Positions 12,128 through 24,379 of a stretch of DNA of 64,000 nucleotides are shown here, in pieces (position 1 is the stretch's first letter; each line of letters begins with the position of its first letter). Origin of the DNA: Methanobacterium sp. PtaB.Bin024 (lineage in GTDB: Archaea > Methanobacteriota > Methanobacteria > Methanobacteriales > Methanobacteriaceae); the NCBI GenBank assembly GCA_002067065.1, contig MVPY01000033.1, positions 1 through 64,000 of the forward strand, read 5' to 3'. The position numbers and the translations under genes are program-made. The notes beneath the pieces were generated by a model. That model made no database searches. It was not told where the DNA came from and was given only the letters and a program-made list of their open reading frames with translations.

Positions 12128-12361
12128 ATGTGTATCGCAGCACCAGCGCAGATTGTGGAAATTAATGATAACGTAGCCACTGTAGACTTTGGTGGAGTCA
12201 GACAACAGGCTAAACTGGATTTAGTAGAGGATGTGGATGTGGGTCGTTATGTTCTGGTCCATTCAGGATATGCAATAGAGGTTTTATCTGACCAGGAAGC
12301 TCAGGAATCCCTGGAAGCATGGGATGAACTTCTGAAGATCATGGACGAAGAAGAAGCATAA
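12128..12361 (+). CDS. hypC: Hydrogenase maturation chaperone HypC/HupF
   Basis: A 77-residue HypC, the small chaperone that helps HypD deliver the Fe(CN)2CO unit to [NiFe]-hydrogenase large subunits. The essential N-terminal cysteine appears as MCIAAP directly after the initiator. The compact OB-like core with VDFGGVRQQ and GRYVLVHSGYAIEVL is intact. The start at 12128 is fixed by that motif and by AAGGTGAT at good spacing. An upstream GTG would displace the essential Met-Cys. No other hyp genes are in the window. A T-rich terminator follows. Confidence 0.95.
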   Translation: MCIAAPAQIVEINDNVATVDFGGVRQQAKLDLVEDVDVGRYVLVHSGYAIEVLSDQEAQESLEAWDELLKIMDEEEA

Positions 12362-12403
12362 GCTAAAATCAGTGAAAATTAATGATATAACCAACGAAAT
12401 ATC

Positions 12404-12426
12404 ATTTTATTTTTTTATTCTTTTCC
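12404..12426 (+). terminator. T-rich terminator after hypC
   Basis: Runs of T (T4, T7, T4) follow hypC without a stem-loop. This is the usual archaeal intrinsic termination signal on the plus strand. Confidence 0.5.
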
Positions 12427-12488
12427 TTATTTCAAAGTCATCATAATTTTTTAAGGTTTTTCATGTTTTTTTTATCATTTTAGATTAA

Positions 12489-12992
12489 TTAATAAATAGA
12501 AACCCTCTTAACTCCAAGAATATCCAAAAATTCCGGGATCATGTTCCCTTTAACTGGTTTTTCAGTTATTATAGTTAGTTTAGGGTTTTCTTCCAGTTCG
12601 GGATCTCCTGCATGGGCCTGTCTGATACTTATACCTTCCTGTGATATTAACTGAGTGGCTTTAGCCAGTATACCTGGAGCACCAGCATGGGCCTCTACTT
12701 CCACCACACCGAAACCTAGATCACTGGCCACGTTCTTCAGGAGGGCTCCTGCAGGGAATATGTTGCTGAAGATGGCTGCCAGTTCAGGGTCGTCCATAAT
12801 CACTTCCACAGTGGCTCTTATGGATCTGCGGTCCACACCAGCCCCTCTAGCCAGGGCTACATCACTTATTTCAACATCTCCACAGTAGATTTTACCGTTG
12901 TCACCTACTCTGAGCCCTAATTCAACGATTTTACGTGCTACTCCCATTCTTGCTGGGAATTTTTCGAATTTGTGTTTTACACGGTCCCACAT
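12489..12992 (-). CDS. trpY: TrpY-like tryptophan regulator (HTH plus ACT domain)
   Basis: A 167-residue predicted regulator of amino-acid metabolism. The N-terminal half holds a helix-turn-helix (about 42-66, ISDVALARGAGVDRRSIRAT). The C-terminal half is an ACT domain (about 92-165, with VEAHAGAPGILAKATQLISQEGISI), a fold that commonly binds amino acids. It is divergent from trpE across 191 bp containing a GTACA/TGTAC palindrome. In Methanothermobacter thermautotrophicus, TrpY occupies this position, binds TGTACA boxes and represses trpEGCFBAD. The name rests on synteny, size and domains, not on an alignment. A GGAG site precedes the ATG. Confidence 0.78.
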   Translation of the reverse strand: MWDRVKHKFEKFPARMGVARKIVELGLRVGDNGKIYCGDVEISDVALARGAGVDRRSIRATVEVIMDDPELAAIFSNIFPAGALLKNVASDLGFGVVEVEAHAGAPGILAKATQLISQEGISIRQAHAGDPELEENPKLTIITEKPVKGNMIPEFLDILGVKRVSIY

Positions 12993-13119
12993 GCGGTTTT
13001 CTCCATGATAATTGAGTTTTATCCTTGATACTTAAATTTTTCCACATAATCATTTCACTTTCAGTGCTCTGCACCATTCTATATGTTCCATTTGGCAGTG
13101 CCCATATATTTAATTTTAC

Positions 13120-13133
13120 GTACATTTTTGTAC
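13120..13133. promoter_or_regulatory. Candidate TRP-box palindrome between trpY and trpE
   Basis: A perfect inverted repeat, GTACA-TTTT-TGTAC, sits just upstream of the likely trpE TATA element (GTTTAAATA, 13141-13149). It is also close to an AT-rich TATA-like stretch (13104-13116) serving trpY. The half-sites match five of six bases of the TGTACA box known for TrpY. A further GTAC lies at 13150-13153. Confidence 0.6.
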
Positions 13134-13183
13134 TCTAAAGGTTTAAATAGTACGATAGAGTATATGAGTGTCAGTGACTAATT

Positions 13184-14575
13184 ATGGTGAAAAAATGCAA
13201 GGCTGTGAATGCTTTTGGCAAATATGAATTGAAAAATAAGGAAGTTAAAAAGACCCAAATAGATTTTGACTCTCCTTTCGACCTTTTTAAAAAAATATAC
13301 TCTAAATATCCCATTAGTTTTCTTCTAGAGTCCATGGAAAGTGATAGTGGTCTGGCCAGATACTCGGTTATAGGTTTCAAACCAACCGCCACTCTCAAGG
13401 CCCAGAATGGAATTCTCAAAATCGAGAATGAAGATGAAACCCTAGAATTTGAAACTCCGAATCCATTTGATGAGATTAAAAGTATTATTGGAAATGGAAG
13501 TAGTAAAAAGGGATTCCGCGGAGGGTTGGTGGGATATGTATCCTATGAATCAGTGCGATACTTCGAACCAGTCCAAGTGCAAATAGGAACCATGCCAGAT
13601 TATGAATTTGGACTTTTCCTAGATGCTGTGATCTTTGACCGACTCCAGAATAAATGTGAATATATAACTCTGGGAGAAAATCGGTTGGATGAAATCAAAG
13701 AAACATCCCGCGAAGAATTTAACAACAAGGAATTATCATTTAAAGAAAAAAACCACCATTTTTCCCGTGAAAAATTCGAAAATATGGTTTTAGAAACTAA
13801 AGAAAAAATTAAAGCCGGGGAAATCTTCCAGGGTGTCATTTCCAATGCCCGTGAATATGAGATTAAAGGGGATAAACTGTCTTTTTATGAAACTCTCCGA
13901 AACATCAACCCATCACCATACATGTACCATTTGAAGTTGGGTGAAAGGGAGATAATTGGTTCCAGTCCTGAAATGCTGGTACGGGTGGAAGGAAAAGATG
14001 TTGAAACCTACCCCATAGCCGGAACCCGAAAACGTGGAAAAACACCACAGGAAGATCTAAATCTGGAACGAGAACTTTTAGCTGATGAAAAGGAAAGAGC
14101 CGAACATCTGATGCTGGTAGATCTGGCCCGTAATGATATTGGGAAGGTAAGTGAATTTGGCACAGTACATGTCCCAGAATATATGACTGTTAAGAAATTC
14201 TCCCATGTTCAGCATATTGTGTCCCGGGTGCAGGGCAAACTCCAGAATGGTAAAGATGCAGTGGATGCCTTTGCCTCAATATTCCCAGCAGGCACCCTAA
14301 GTGGAGCCCCTAAAATCAGGGCAATGGAAATAATAAATCAGTTGGAACAGATCCCCCGCGGACCCTATGCCGGTGCAGTGGGATACTTCGGTTTAAATGG
14401 GAATGCTGACTTTGCCATAACCATAAGAACCCTGGTATGTGACGGTACCCATGGAAAAATACAGGCAGGGGCGGGAATAGTCCACGACTCAGTTCCCACC
14501 AGTGAATACTATGAATGTGAAAACAAAGCTCAGGCACTTTTAAGCGCACTTACCATGTCAGGTGAATCTAAATGA
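13184..14575 (+). CDS. trpE: Anthranilate synthase component I
   Basis: Converts chorismate to anthranilate with ammonia supplied by TrpG, the first committed step to tryptophan (463 residues, normal length). The feedback-inhibition pocket motif LLES followed by RYS is present (about residues 47-60), so tryptophan inhibition is expected. Catalytic signatures are PIAGTRKRGKT, DLARNDIGKV and GTLSGAPKIRAMEII. The start ATG has only a weak GTGA behind it; a short or leaderless transcript is plausible given the TATA box about 40 bp upstream. First gene of a seven-gene operon. Its stop overlaps the trpG start (ATGA). Confidence 0.96.
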   Translation: MVKKCKAVNAFGKYELKNKEVKKTQIDFDSPFDLFKKIYSKYPISFLLESMESDSGLARYSVIGFKPTATLKAQNGILKIENEDETLEFETPNPFDEIKSIIGNGSSKKGFRGGLVGYVSYESVRYFEPVQVQIGTMPDYEFGLFLDAVIFDRLQNKCEYITLGENRLDEIKETSREEFNNKELSFKEKNHHFSREKFENMVLETKEKIKAGEIFQGVISNAREYEIKGDKLSFYETLRNINPSPYMYHLKLGEREIIGSSPEMLVRVEGKDVETYPIAGTRKRGKTPQEDLNLERELLADEKERAEHLMLVDLARNDIGKVSEFGTVHVPEYMTVKKFSHVQHIVSRVQGKLQNGKDAVDAFASIFPAGTLSGAPKIRAMEIINQLEQIPRGPYAGAVGYFGLNGNADFAITIRTLVCDGTHGKIQAGAGIVHDSVPTSEYYECENKAQALLSALTMSGESK

Positions 14576-15150
14576 TACTTATAATCGATAATTACGATTC
14601 TTTCACCTATAACCTTTATCAGTTGGTGGGAGAATTTGAAGAAAATATCCAAGTATACAGAAATGACGAAATAACTGTGGAAGAGATAAAAAAACTCCAA
14701 CCATCACAGATTATCATATCTCCTGGACCCGGAAACCCTGAAAACGAAAGGGACTTCGGAGTGTCCAAAGACACTATACTGGAGATAGGTAAAGAGATCC
14801 CAGTTTTAGGTGTGTGTCTGGGACATCAGGGAATATTCACTGCATTTGGTGGTGAAATCATCCGTACAGAACCAGTGCACGGAAAACAAACCCACATAAT
14901 CCATCAAAATAATGGAATGTTCCAGGGAGTGAGCAGTCCTCTTCAAGCTGCCAGATACCATTCATTGGTATGTAAACGGGATAGCACACCAGAATCTGTT
15001 GATATTCTGGCTGAAACTGATGAGGGCATGATTATGGCCATAAAACATCATGAATACCCTATATATGGCCTCCAATTCCACCCAGAGTCCATTGGAACCC
15101 ATGATGGTAGAATCATTATGAAAAATTTCCTGGAGATGGAAGTCTCATGA
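14572..15150 (+). CDS. trpG: Anthranilate synthase glutamine amidotransferase
   Basis: The class I glutaminase subunit that supplies ammonia to TrpE (192 residues). The catalytic triad is visible: Cys82 in GVCLGHQG, and the His-Glu pair in FHPESIGT. The oxyanion region PGPGNPENE is also intact. It overlaps trpE and trpC by 4 bp each, so translation is coupled through the operon head. The para-aminobenzoate (PabA) role sometimes shared by TrpG cannot be excluded. Confidence 0.96.
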   Translation: MILIIDNYDSFTYNLYQLVGEFEENIQVYRNDEITVEEIKKLQPSQIIISPGPGNPENERDFGVSKDTILEIGKEIPVLGVCLGHQGIFTAFGGEIIRTEPVHGKQTHIIHQNNGMFQGVSSPLQAARYHSLVCKRDSTPESVDILAETDEGMIMAIKHHEYPIYGLQFHPESIGTHDGRIIMKNFLEMEVS

Positions 15151-15968
15151 AATTCGCCGATATTATACGGGAAAGAAGAAGGCTCCTTAAAGTTAGAATG
15201 AAATATCAGCCACTTAACGAGTTAAAAGAGAATATCAGACGAGTTAAACTCAGAACTGATTTTGCAAAATCCTTAACGAAAGAGGAAGATGTTTCCATTA
15301 TCTGTGAATATAAACCAGCATCCCCCTCTCTGGGGGATATCAGTCCCCTTATGATAGATGAGGTTCTTCCTCAATTTGAAGAAGGAGGAGCCAGTGCCGT
15401 TTCAGTTTTAACTGAAGAATCCTACTTTAAAAGTAACATTGATAATTTAAAAATGGCTTGCAGAATAACCAAACTTCCCTTACTACGCAAAGATTTCATA
15501 CTGGATCCCTACCAGATATATGAAGCTCGAGCTTACGGTGGCAGTGCAGTTCTCCTGATGGCCGGTTTATATTCCAATCTCCGAGAAGGAATTGAATTAT
15601 GCCACTACCTAGATATGGACGCCCTGGTGGAGTGTAAAAACAAGGAAGAAATAGAACTGGCAACCAAAGCTGGTGCAAAAATAATAGGAATAAACAACAG
15701 GGATTTCAACGATTTCACCATTGATCTTGGAAGGACTGAGAAGTTAGCAGGATCAGTACCCTCTGACACCATTCTGGTATCTGAAAGTGGAGTGAAAAAT
15801 GCCGAAGATGTTGAGTTACTTTCAAGTTTCGGTGCAGACGCCCTCCTGGTAGGTACCAGTGTCATGACAACTAACAACATCCATGAAAAAGTCAAAGAAT
15901 TGGTTTATGCCGCCAGAAATGTTAGGGTACCCCGAATAGTCAACAGGGCCAAAGTGACAGTGATATGA
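15147..15968 (+). CDS. trpC: Indole-3-glycerol-phosphate synthase
   Basis: Closes the indole ring of CdRP to give indole-3-glycerol phosphate (273 residues, TIM barrel). Key motifs are the catalytic lysine segment CEYKPASPSLGDI, LRKDFILDPYQIYEARAYG, the GINNRDFNDFTIDL loop and the phosphate-binding SESGVKNAEDV and ALLVGTSVM. It overlaps trpG and trpF by 4 bp. No fusion with trpF is seen, unlike in enterobacteria. Confidence 0.95.
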   Translation: MKFADIIRERRRLLKVRMKYQPLNELKENIRRVKLRTDFAKSLTKEEDVSIICEYKPASPSLGDISPLMIDEVLPQFEEGGASAVSVLTEESYFKSNIDNLKMACRITKLPLLRKDFILDPYQIYEARAYGGSAVLLMAGLYSNLREGIELCHYLDMDALVECKNKEEIELATKAGAKIIGINNRDFNDFTIDLGRTEKLAGSVPSDTILVSESGVKNAEDVELLSSFGADALLVGTSVMTTNNIHEKVKELVYAARNVRVPRIVNRAKVTVI

Positions 15969-16624
15969 AGATTAAAATCTGTGGAATACGAAACAAAAGG
16001 GATCTGAAAATCTGTGAAAACGCCGGTGCAGATCTCATAGGATTCATAAACATTGAAAGATCAAAGAGAATGGTTGAAATAGACCAAATCAAAGAATTAA
16101 ACTCATCCATGAATGATATAAACCGGGCGGTGCTTGTAATTGAACCTTCAAATATGGCAGATGCCAATGAAAAAATAAAAAAATCAGGTTTGAATAATAT
16201 ACAGCTTCATTCCCTCTCTCCAGATGAAATTAGAAAAATTAAGAATAATAATTCTCATTTAACTATTACAAGAGCAATTGGAATATCTGAAGTAATTGAT
16301 CCCGATAAAAAACAAGAGATTAAAGATTTTGCAGATGTCTGTGATTACCTGCTTTTTGATTATGAAATTCAGGGAAAAACCGGAGGAACTGGAAAGCAGA
16401 TCCCCACTGATACTGCCATTGAAGCAGCTCTAATAGCCAAATCTCACAATGAAAATATCGAATTTTTCCTTGCTGGAGGAATGAATACTGAAAGAATTAA
16501 AAATGAAGGGAAAACCTTGGCAAATATCTTTACCTTCTTTGATGTTAACTCCGGTGTAGAAGATAAACCTGGAGTTAAAAATGCTGATAAAATTAATGAA
16601 TTAATGAAGATTAAAACTGTATGA
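15965..16624 (+). CDS. trpF: Phosphoribosylanthranilate isomerase
   Basis: Amadori rearrangement of phosphoribosylanthranilate to CdRP (219 residues, TIM barrel). Recognisable elements are the catalytic cysteine in KICGIRN, GFINIERSKR, the aspartate segment YLLFDYEIQGKTGGTGK and the phosphate loop FLAGGMN. It overlaps trpC by 4 bp. A 66-bp gap then separates it from trpB. Sequence conservation is lower than for the neighbours, which is normal for TrpF. Confidence 0.92.
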   Translation: MKIKICGIRNKRDLKICENAGADLIGFINIERSKRMVEIDQIKELNSSMNDINRAVLVIEPSNMADANEKIKKSGLNNIQLHSLSPDEIRKIKNNNSHLTITRAIGISEVIDPDKKQEIKDFADVCDYLLFDYEIQGKTGGTGKQIPTDTAIEAALIAKSHNENIEFFLAGGMNTERIKNEGKTLANIFTFFDVNSGVEDKPGVKNADKINELMKIKTV

Positions 16625-16690
16625 AAGGAATTACTCAAGGTTTGAGAACAACACAATTTAATAAATAAAAAAAGGAATAATGGTGATTTT

Positions 16691-17868
<1,178 letters not shown>

Positions 17869-17872
<4 letters not shown>

Positions 17873-18693
17873 GGCAAGGTGCGATGGAAGTGGAAAGTTA
17901 TGATGAGATGCTTCAGCGGGTTAAAGATAAAAAAGAAGGAGCATTCATTCCTTTCATTGTTGCTGGGGATCCTGATTTTGAGACCTCCCTTGAGATTGTA
18001 AAAACCTACGTAGAAAACGGAGCAGACGCCTTGGAGATTGGTTTTGCTTTCAGTGACCCTGTGGCTGATGGACCAACAGTTCAAGCTGCAGATATTAGGG
18101 CTTTAAATGCTGAAATGACCACAGAAAAAGGATTCAAATTCATTAGTAAGATAAGGGAATTCACATCCATCCCTATAGGACTTCTGGTTTACTATAATTT
18201 AATTTATAAAATGGGAATAGACCGATTCTACCAAATTGCTAAGGAAATGGGGGTTAATGCTATTCTTGCTGCTGATTTACCACCCGAAGAGGCTCAAGAT
18301 GCAGTTGCTGCTTCAGAAAAATATGGAGTTCAGCAGATCTTCATGGTTGCTCAGACTACCAGTAATGAACGTCTGACGAAAATATCACAGATTTGTAGCG
18401 GGTTTCTGTATGTGGTGGCAGTTATGGGTGTCACCGGAGCACGGAAGGATCTTAAACTCAGCACTGTTGAATTGGTAGAACGGGTTAAAAGCCACAGCAA
18501 CCTTCCAATTGTGGTTGGTTTCGGGATTTCTAAGCCTGAACATGTACAAAATGTTATAAACAGTGGTTCGGATGGGGCCATTGTGGCCAGTGCCATATTG
18601 AACCTGATAACTGAAAATCTCCAGGATAAAAAGATGATGTTAGATAAGATCAGCGCTTTCTGCCATGACCTCAAAGCAGCCACCCAGAAATAG
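17869..18693 (+). CDS. trpA: Tryptophan synthase alpha chain
   Basis: Cleaves indole-3-glycerol phosphate and channels indole to TrpB (274 residues). The catalytic glutamate is in [21 protein letters not shown] and the catalytic aspartate in [11 protein letters not shown]. The phosphate site is [13 protein letters not shown] keep the ATG at 17869, which has GGGGGTGA in front; an in-frame ATG at 17884 also exists. The stop codon abuts the trpD start region. Confidence 0.95.
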
Positions 18694-18695
18694 TG

Positions 18696-19744
<1,049 letters not shown>

Positions 19745-19748
<4 letters not shown>

Positions 19749-21736
19749 TAATTAGTCATTTGAATCTCATTGGAGTTTTGACTCCCTACTCTAAGGGCGT
19801 TCAAGATAACTGTCAGACTGAGGCCCATATCCCCAATACCCACTGCCATCCATAACGTGATGTATCCTAAAACTGCTAGAATTGCGAAAGAAGTTTTTAC
19901 CAGTATGGATAAGGTTACGTTCTCCCTGACAACGTTCATGGTTTTTCTGCTGAGTTTCACAAGGTATTCTATCTTGGCAAGATCATCGTCCATCAGAGCC
20001 ACATCTGCAGTTTCAATGGCCATATCTGAGCCAGCTGCACCCATAGCAATTCCTATGTTGGCTCTTGCCAGTGCAGGAGCATCGTTAACCCCATCACCTA
20101 CCATTGCCACATGTCCATAGATTTGGACCAGTTCATCAATCTTTTCCACTTTGTCTTCTGGCATGAGTCCATGGTAACATTCATCCATACCTAATTGAGA
20201 GGCAACTCCATGTGCAGTGCCCTGGTTATCACCAGTGAGCATAACCGTTTTAATTCCGTTTCTTTGGAGAAATCGGACCGTTTTTCCAGCATCATCCCTG
20301 ATACGATCCATGAGAATAATTAAACCCATAATTTCCTGTTTGTTCCCCAATAAGACTGTGGTTTTACCTTCTTTCTCTAATCTCCTTATTTTTTCCCGAG
20401 GAATATTTTCATCTTTAAAAAGGTTGTTATCATTAAACAAAGCTTCATTCCCTATATAAAACGTGTTTTCATTTATTTCACCCTTTAAACCAGTTCCAGT
20501 TATGGATTTGAAGTTATGGACCTCTTCCAATTTCACTCCAACTTCTTTGGCTTTTTTGAGTATTGCTTTTGCCAGAGGGTGTTTGGAGTGGGACTCCAAG
20601 GAAGCAGATATTCTTAACACATCATCTATGGAGTTACCGTTGAGGGCGGATATGTCTGTGACTTCCAGGCGGCCTTCAGTTAGGGTTCCAGTCTTATCAA
20701 AAACTACCACTTTCACATTTTTCATTTCTTCTATGTATTCTCCTCCTTTTATCAGGACTCCATTCCTGGTGGCGGATGTTATCCCTGATACCATGGAGAC
20801 TGGAGTAGATATGGCCAGGGCACAGGGACAAGATACTACTAGAAGAACCAGGGCCCGGTAGAACCAGTCATCAAAGGACACCCCCCATAAGAACGGCGGG
20901 ATTATCGCCACTGCAATGGCCAGTAAAATCACGGAGGGAGTGTAGTAGGTTGCAAAACGATCTATGAATGATTCTGTTTTTGATTTTTTATTTTTAGACT
21001 CACTTACCAATTCTATGATCCTGGATATGATGGTTTCATCTGATTTCCGGGTTACCCTGACTTCCAGGTATCCTTCAGTGTTGATGGTTCCTGCGAAAAC
21101 CTCATCACCACTTTTTTTAGTCACCGGCATACTTTCCCCAGTTATAGGGGATTGATCCACTGCTGATGAACCTTTAACCACCACTCCATCCAGTGGTATC
21201 TTATCACCCGGTCGGATCACTACCGTTTCATTCAGTTGCACACTGTGTGCATGAACTTGCAATTCCTGTCCCTTGCGAATCACATGAGCGGTTTCAGGTG
21301 CCAGTTTAAGGAGAGCAGCTATGGAGTTACGTGCCCGTTCACTGGCATAGTCCTCCAAAAATTCAGCCACATAAAATAGGAAGATAACAGCTGCTCCTTC
21401 TTCACCATGACCTATGAGGAAGGCTCCTGCAGCTGCAATGGTTATGAGGAGGTTCATGTTGAAACGGAATTTTAAAAGCCCTTTAAAAGCCCCCATGATG
21501 ATTTCATAACCAGCTACTGCCACCACCGCCAAGAATGCTAACTCTGCCATTAGGTCCTGATTAAGGAATTTTTTAAGGACCAATGCAATAGCAAATATTA
21601 CTGCAGATGTGCATATGATTAGCAGGGGTTTCTGTTTCCACAGGGGTGGTTTTTCCTGAAATATGTCTCCACCGCAGCAGCTACATGTGGCTGATGAATC
21701 CGAGTCTTCTGTGCAATGTTCATGGTTTTCTGTCAT
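19745..21736 (-). CDS. Heavy-metal P1B-type ATPase (Zn/Cd/Pb exporter type)
   Basis: An integral membrane pump (663 residues) of the CadA/ZntA class. Membrane metal site CPC in SCPCALAISTPVSM, phosphorylation site DKTGTLTEG, the HP motif (HSKHPLAKAI), nucleotide-domain TGDN and hinge GDGVNDAPALARA are all present. Instead of a classical heavy-metal-associated domain, the N-terminus has a short Cys/His-rich tail (CSCCGG). Six to eight transmembrane segments are expected. A perfect ArsR/SmtB-type palindrome in its promoter region suggests metal-induced expression. No ArsR gene is in the window. Confidence 0.9.
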
Positions 21737-21796
21737 TTTTATTTCCTTTAATACAAAACATTTGATGAAAAAATAAGATTGAGAACTATCATATGA

Positions 21797-21820
21797 ATAT
21801 ATGTTCAGATGAACATATAT
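21797..21820. promoter_or_regulatory. ArsR/SmtB-type palindromic operator
   Basis: A perfect 11-2-11 inverted repeat: half-site ATATATGTTCA, spacer GA, then its exact reverse complement. It lies 61 bp upstream of the P1B ATPase start. The TGAAC/GTTCA-centred 12-2-12 architecture is the known recognition pattern of ArsR/SmtB metal sensors. Confidence 0.72.
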
Positions 21821-21939
21821 AGTCTTTGATTGAATCCCATAATAGGAATCCTACAATCAATATATTATACTCATAAATATCTTGAAAATTTTGCATGAAT
21901 AGATATTTATGATAGTCATACACACTTTGAATATATTCT

Positions 21940-22028
<89 letters not shown>

Positions 22029-22220
22029 CATTTTAAAAACCCAGTTGAAGTTTTTATTCTATTTATTCCTTGAACATGAAATACAATGATCATAACAATA
22101 ACCAATAAATTAATATATCTATTGGATCTTACATATATCCTCCTTTAAAAACAAACTAAAAAATTAAGTGAGAAAACATGAATCAATTTCACTTGCCACG
22201 ATTTTAATTCGGTTGAAAAC

Positions 22221-23663
22221 ATGTCAGGAAAAACATTCCTAGATAATGCACAGTATGGTAAAAACAACTGGTGGAGATACATCTTAACCAGCATAACAAC
22301 CTGGATTGGGCCATTAACACTGCTAATAATTATTTTAATTCCTTTTTTCATTATTTTCCATCCTATAAAACAGGATGTGGATCCGGAAAATGTGGTAAAC
22401 AGCTTAGGCGCACTGACTTTCCTGGTATTGTTTGGTATTTACTATGCCCTATCATTTTTCATCTTCTATGTCTGCACACGCATCATCCATCACCAAAAGC
22501 TTATCCACCTCATCACCGCTGCCTCCCATATTAATTGGAAGAGAATTCTAAAGGGAGCAGGATTGTGGTTTATTATAATAGGATGTGCCTTCCTGATAGA
22601 TGTGATAATCAGTCCTACTTCTGTTGAATGGTCTTTTAATCCTGCATTTTTCATCCTTTTAATTTTAAGTCTGATCATCTATCCTATTCAGGCCTCCTTT
22701 GAGGAAATATTTTTCAGAGGATACCTTATGCAGGGAATAGGACTTCTAACAAAGAAACCAGCCATTCCCCTGCTAGTCACTTCCCTAATTTTTGCAGTTG
22801 GACATTTTTGGAATGGTACTGACGTCACTAGCGGTGTTGGTATGGTTATCAACATGTTTATCTTTGGAATAACCCTAGGTATCATAACCTTAGGGGAAAA
22901 TGGTCTTGAAACTGCCATAGGAGCTCATATTGTCAATAATCTATTTATTACCACAGTAATCAGTAGTCCTGAGTTACTGGGTGATTTACCATCCATACTG
23001 ACCGCGGGATCACAGTCAGCAGTGGGTGTTCCCTATTTTATTCTGCCACCCATCCTCCTCATCATGGTATTCTGGAATAAAAAAGACAAATTAAAGGCAG
23101 CATTCCAAACAAATACAAAAATAAATAATATCAATAGTGGATCCCATAAAATTCAATGCACTAAATGCAAAACTTACAATCCAAGCATTGCAATTTACTG
23201 TATGGAATGTGGGGAAAAAATAGAATTGGAATACGCCTCATTACTATACAAATCCCTAGCCTTCATAATTGACATGATTTTGTTAGTGGTAATTTTCGTT
23301 ATAACCTTAATAACACTGATTGTTGTTGAAGTTATGGTGAATGGAGAAGTTGTTAGTGATAGTTTACTATGTGCAATCTGGTTAGTTCTCGATATCACCA
23401 TATTTTTCGCTTATTTCATTCTACTAGAAAAAAAAGGCCAAACCATCGGCAAAATGGTAATGGGGATCAAAATAGTGAATGAATTCAACCAAAAACCAAT
23501 TAGTTATGGACAAAGTATAATCCGAAATCTTTTACTGATTATAGATCTGATCCCCTATCTGGTGCCTGGATTGATAGGTTTCATCTTCAGCTTCGGATCT
23601 GAAAAAAAACAGAGGATTGGAGATATTATAGCAAAAACTTTAGTGATCAAAGAGGAGATATAA
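22221..23663 (+). CDS. CPBP-type intramembrane protease fused to zinc ribbon and RDD domain
   Basis: A 480-residue membrane protein with three parts. Residues about 20-290 are a CPBP (Rce1/Abi-like) membrane metalloprotease domain with its three motifs: EEIFFRGYL, FAVGHFWN and HIVNN. Residues about 310-335 form a zinc ribbon (CTKC...CMEC). Residues about 340-480 are an RDD-type membrane domain with KKGQTIGKMVMGIKIV. The order protease/zinc ribbon/RDD suggests a sensor or membrane-bound processing factor. The substrate is unknown. The start has no clear Shine-Dalgarno. The methyltransferase gene follows by 44 bp. Confidence 0.82.
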   Translation: MSGKTFLDNAQYGKNNWWRYILTSITTWIGPLTLLIIILIPFFIIFHPIKQDVDPENVVNSLGALTFLVLFGIYYALSFFIFYVCTRIIHHQKLIHLITAASHINWKRILKGAGLWFIIIGCAFLIDVIISPTSVEWSFNPAFFILLILSLIIYPIQASFEEIFFRGYLMQGIGLLTKKPAIPLLVTSLIFAVGHFWNGTDVTSGVGMVINMFIFGITLGIITLGENGLETAIGAHIVNNLFITTVISSPELLGDLPSILTAGSQSAVGVPYFILPPILLIMVFWNKKDKLKAAFQTNTKINNINSGSHKIQCTKCKTYNPSIAIYCMECGEKIELEYASLLYKSLAFIIDMILLVVIFVITLITLIVVEVMVNGEVVSDSLLCAIWLVLDITIFFAYFILLEKKGQTIGKMVMGIKIVNEFNQKPISYGQSIIRNLLLIIDLIPYLVPGLIGFIFSFGSEKKQRIGDIIAKTLVIKEEI

Positions 23664-23707
23664 TACTTAGGTGATCATGTGATTAACTGGAAAATAGGAA
23701 TCCCATT

Positions 23708-24379
23708 ATGAGTGTAGAAACATTAAAAATAATAGATAAAGATGCCTTTCGCCAGCCCTTAATTGAATACACAAAAAAGGCATTTAATCAACTCCATCCC
23801 ATCAACACCCCTAAAATACTTGATATTGGTTGTGGTACAGGACTTCCCACCCTTGAACTTGCCAGAATGAGTGGAGGAAAGGTTATTGGTGTTGATATAG
23901 ATCAGAACTCATTGGATATTCTTGAAGAGAAAATAGAGAAAATGGGTCTTAAAAAACAGGTCGAAACAAGTAATTGTTCATTATTTGATTTACCTTTCCC
24001 TGATAAAAGTTTTGATATAATCTGGAGTGAGGGATCTATCTTTATAATAGGATTCAAGAGAGGTTTGAAGGAATGGAAACCTTTACTTAAGGATCAGGGA
24101 TTTTTAGTGGTTCATGACCAATACCAGGATCATGCCAAAAAGTTAGAGACCATTAGAAAATGTGGGTATAAATTGCTTAACTCTTTTTTAATCAAACACC
24201 AGACCTGGAAGTTAAATTTCTACTTGCCATTTGAAAATCATCTTAAAAAGTTAAAGGAAAAATATAAAAATAATTCAGAAATTCAACAGGCAATAAAAAA
24301 AGAAATAGATGAAATAAGTGCGTTTGAAGAAGATGTAGAATCACTTAGTTCCATATTTTATCTAATGCAAAAATTATAA
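23708..24379 (+). CDS. Class I SAM-dependent methyltransferase
   Basis: A 223-residue soluble methyltransferase. Motif I is ILDIGCGTGLPTLELAR (about 36-52), the ribose-binding acid is in VIGVDIDQNSLD, and motif III/IV is FDLPFPDKSFDIIWSEG. The C-terminal third is helical and lysine-rich. The substrate cannot be read from the sequence. It follows the CPBP/RDD gene closely and could share its transcript. It resembles the generic small-molecule methyltransferases of this clade rather than an RNA or cobalamin enzyme. Confidence 0.8.
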   Translation: MSVETLKIIDKDAFRQPLIEYTKKAFNQLHPINTPKILDIGCGTGLPTLELARMSGGKVIGVDIDQNSLDILEEKIEKMGLKKQVETSNCSLFDLPFPDKSFDIIWSEGSIFIIGFKRGLKEWKPLLKDQGFLVVHDQYQDHAKKLETIRKCGYKLLNSFLIKHQTWKLNFYLPFENHLKKLKEKYKNNSEIQQAIKKEIDEISAFEEDVESLSSIFYLMQKL

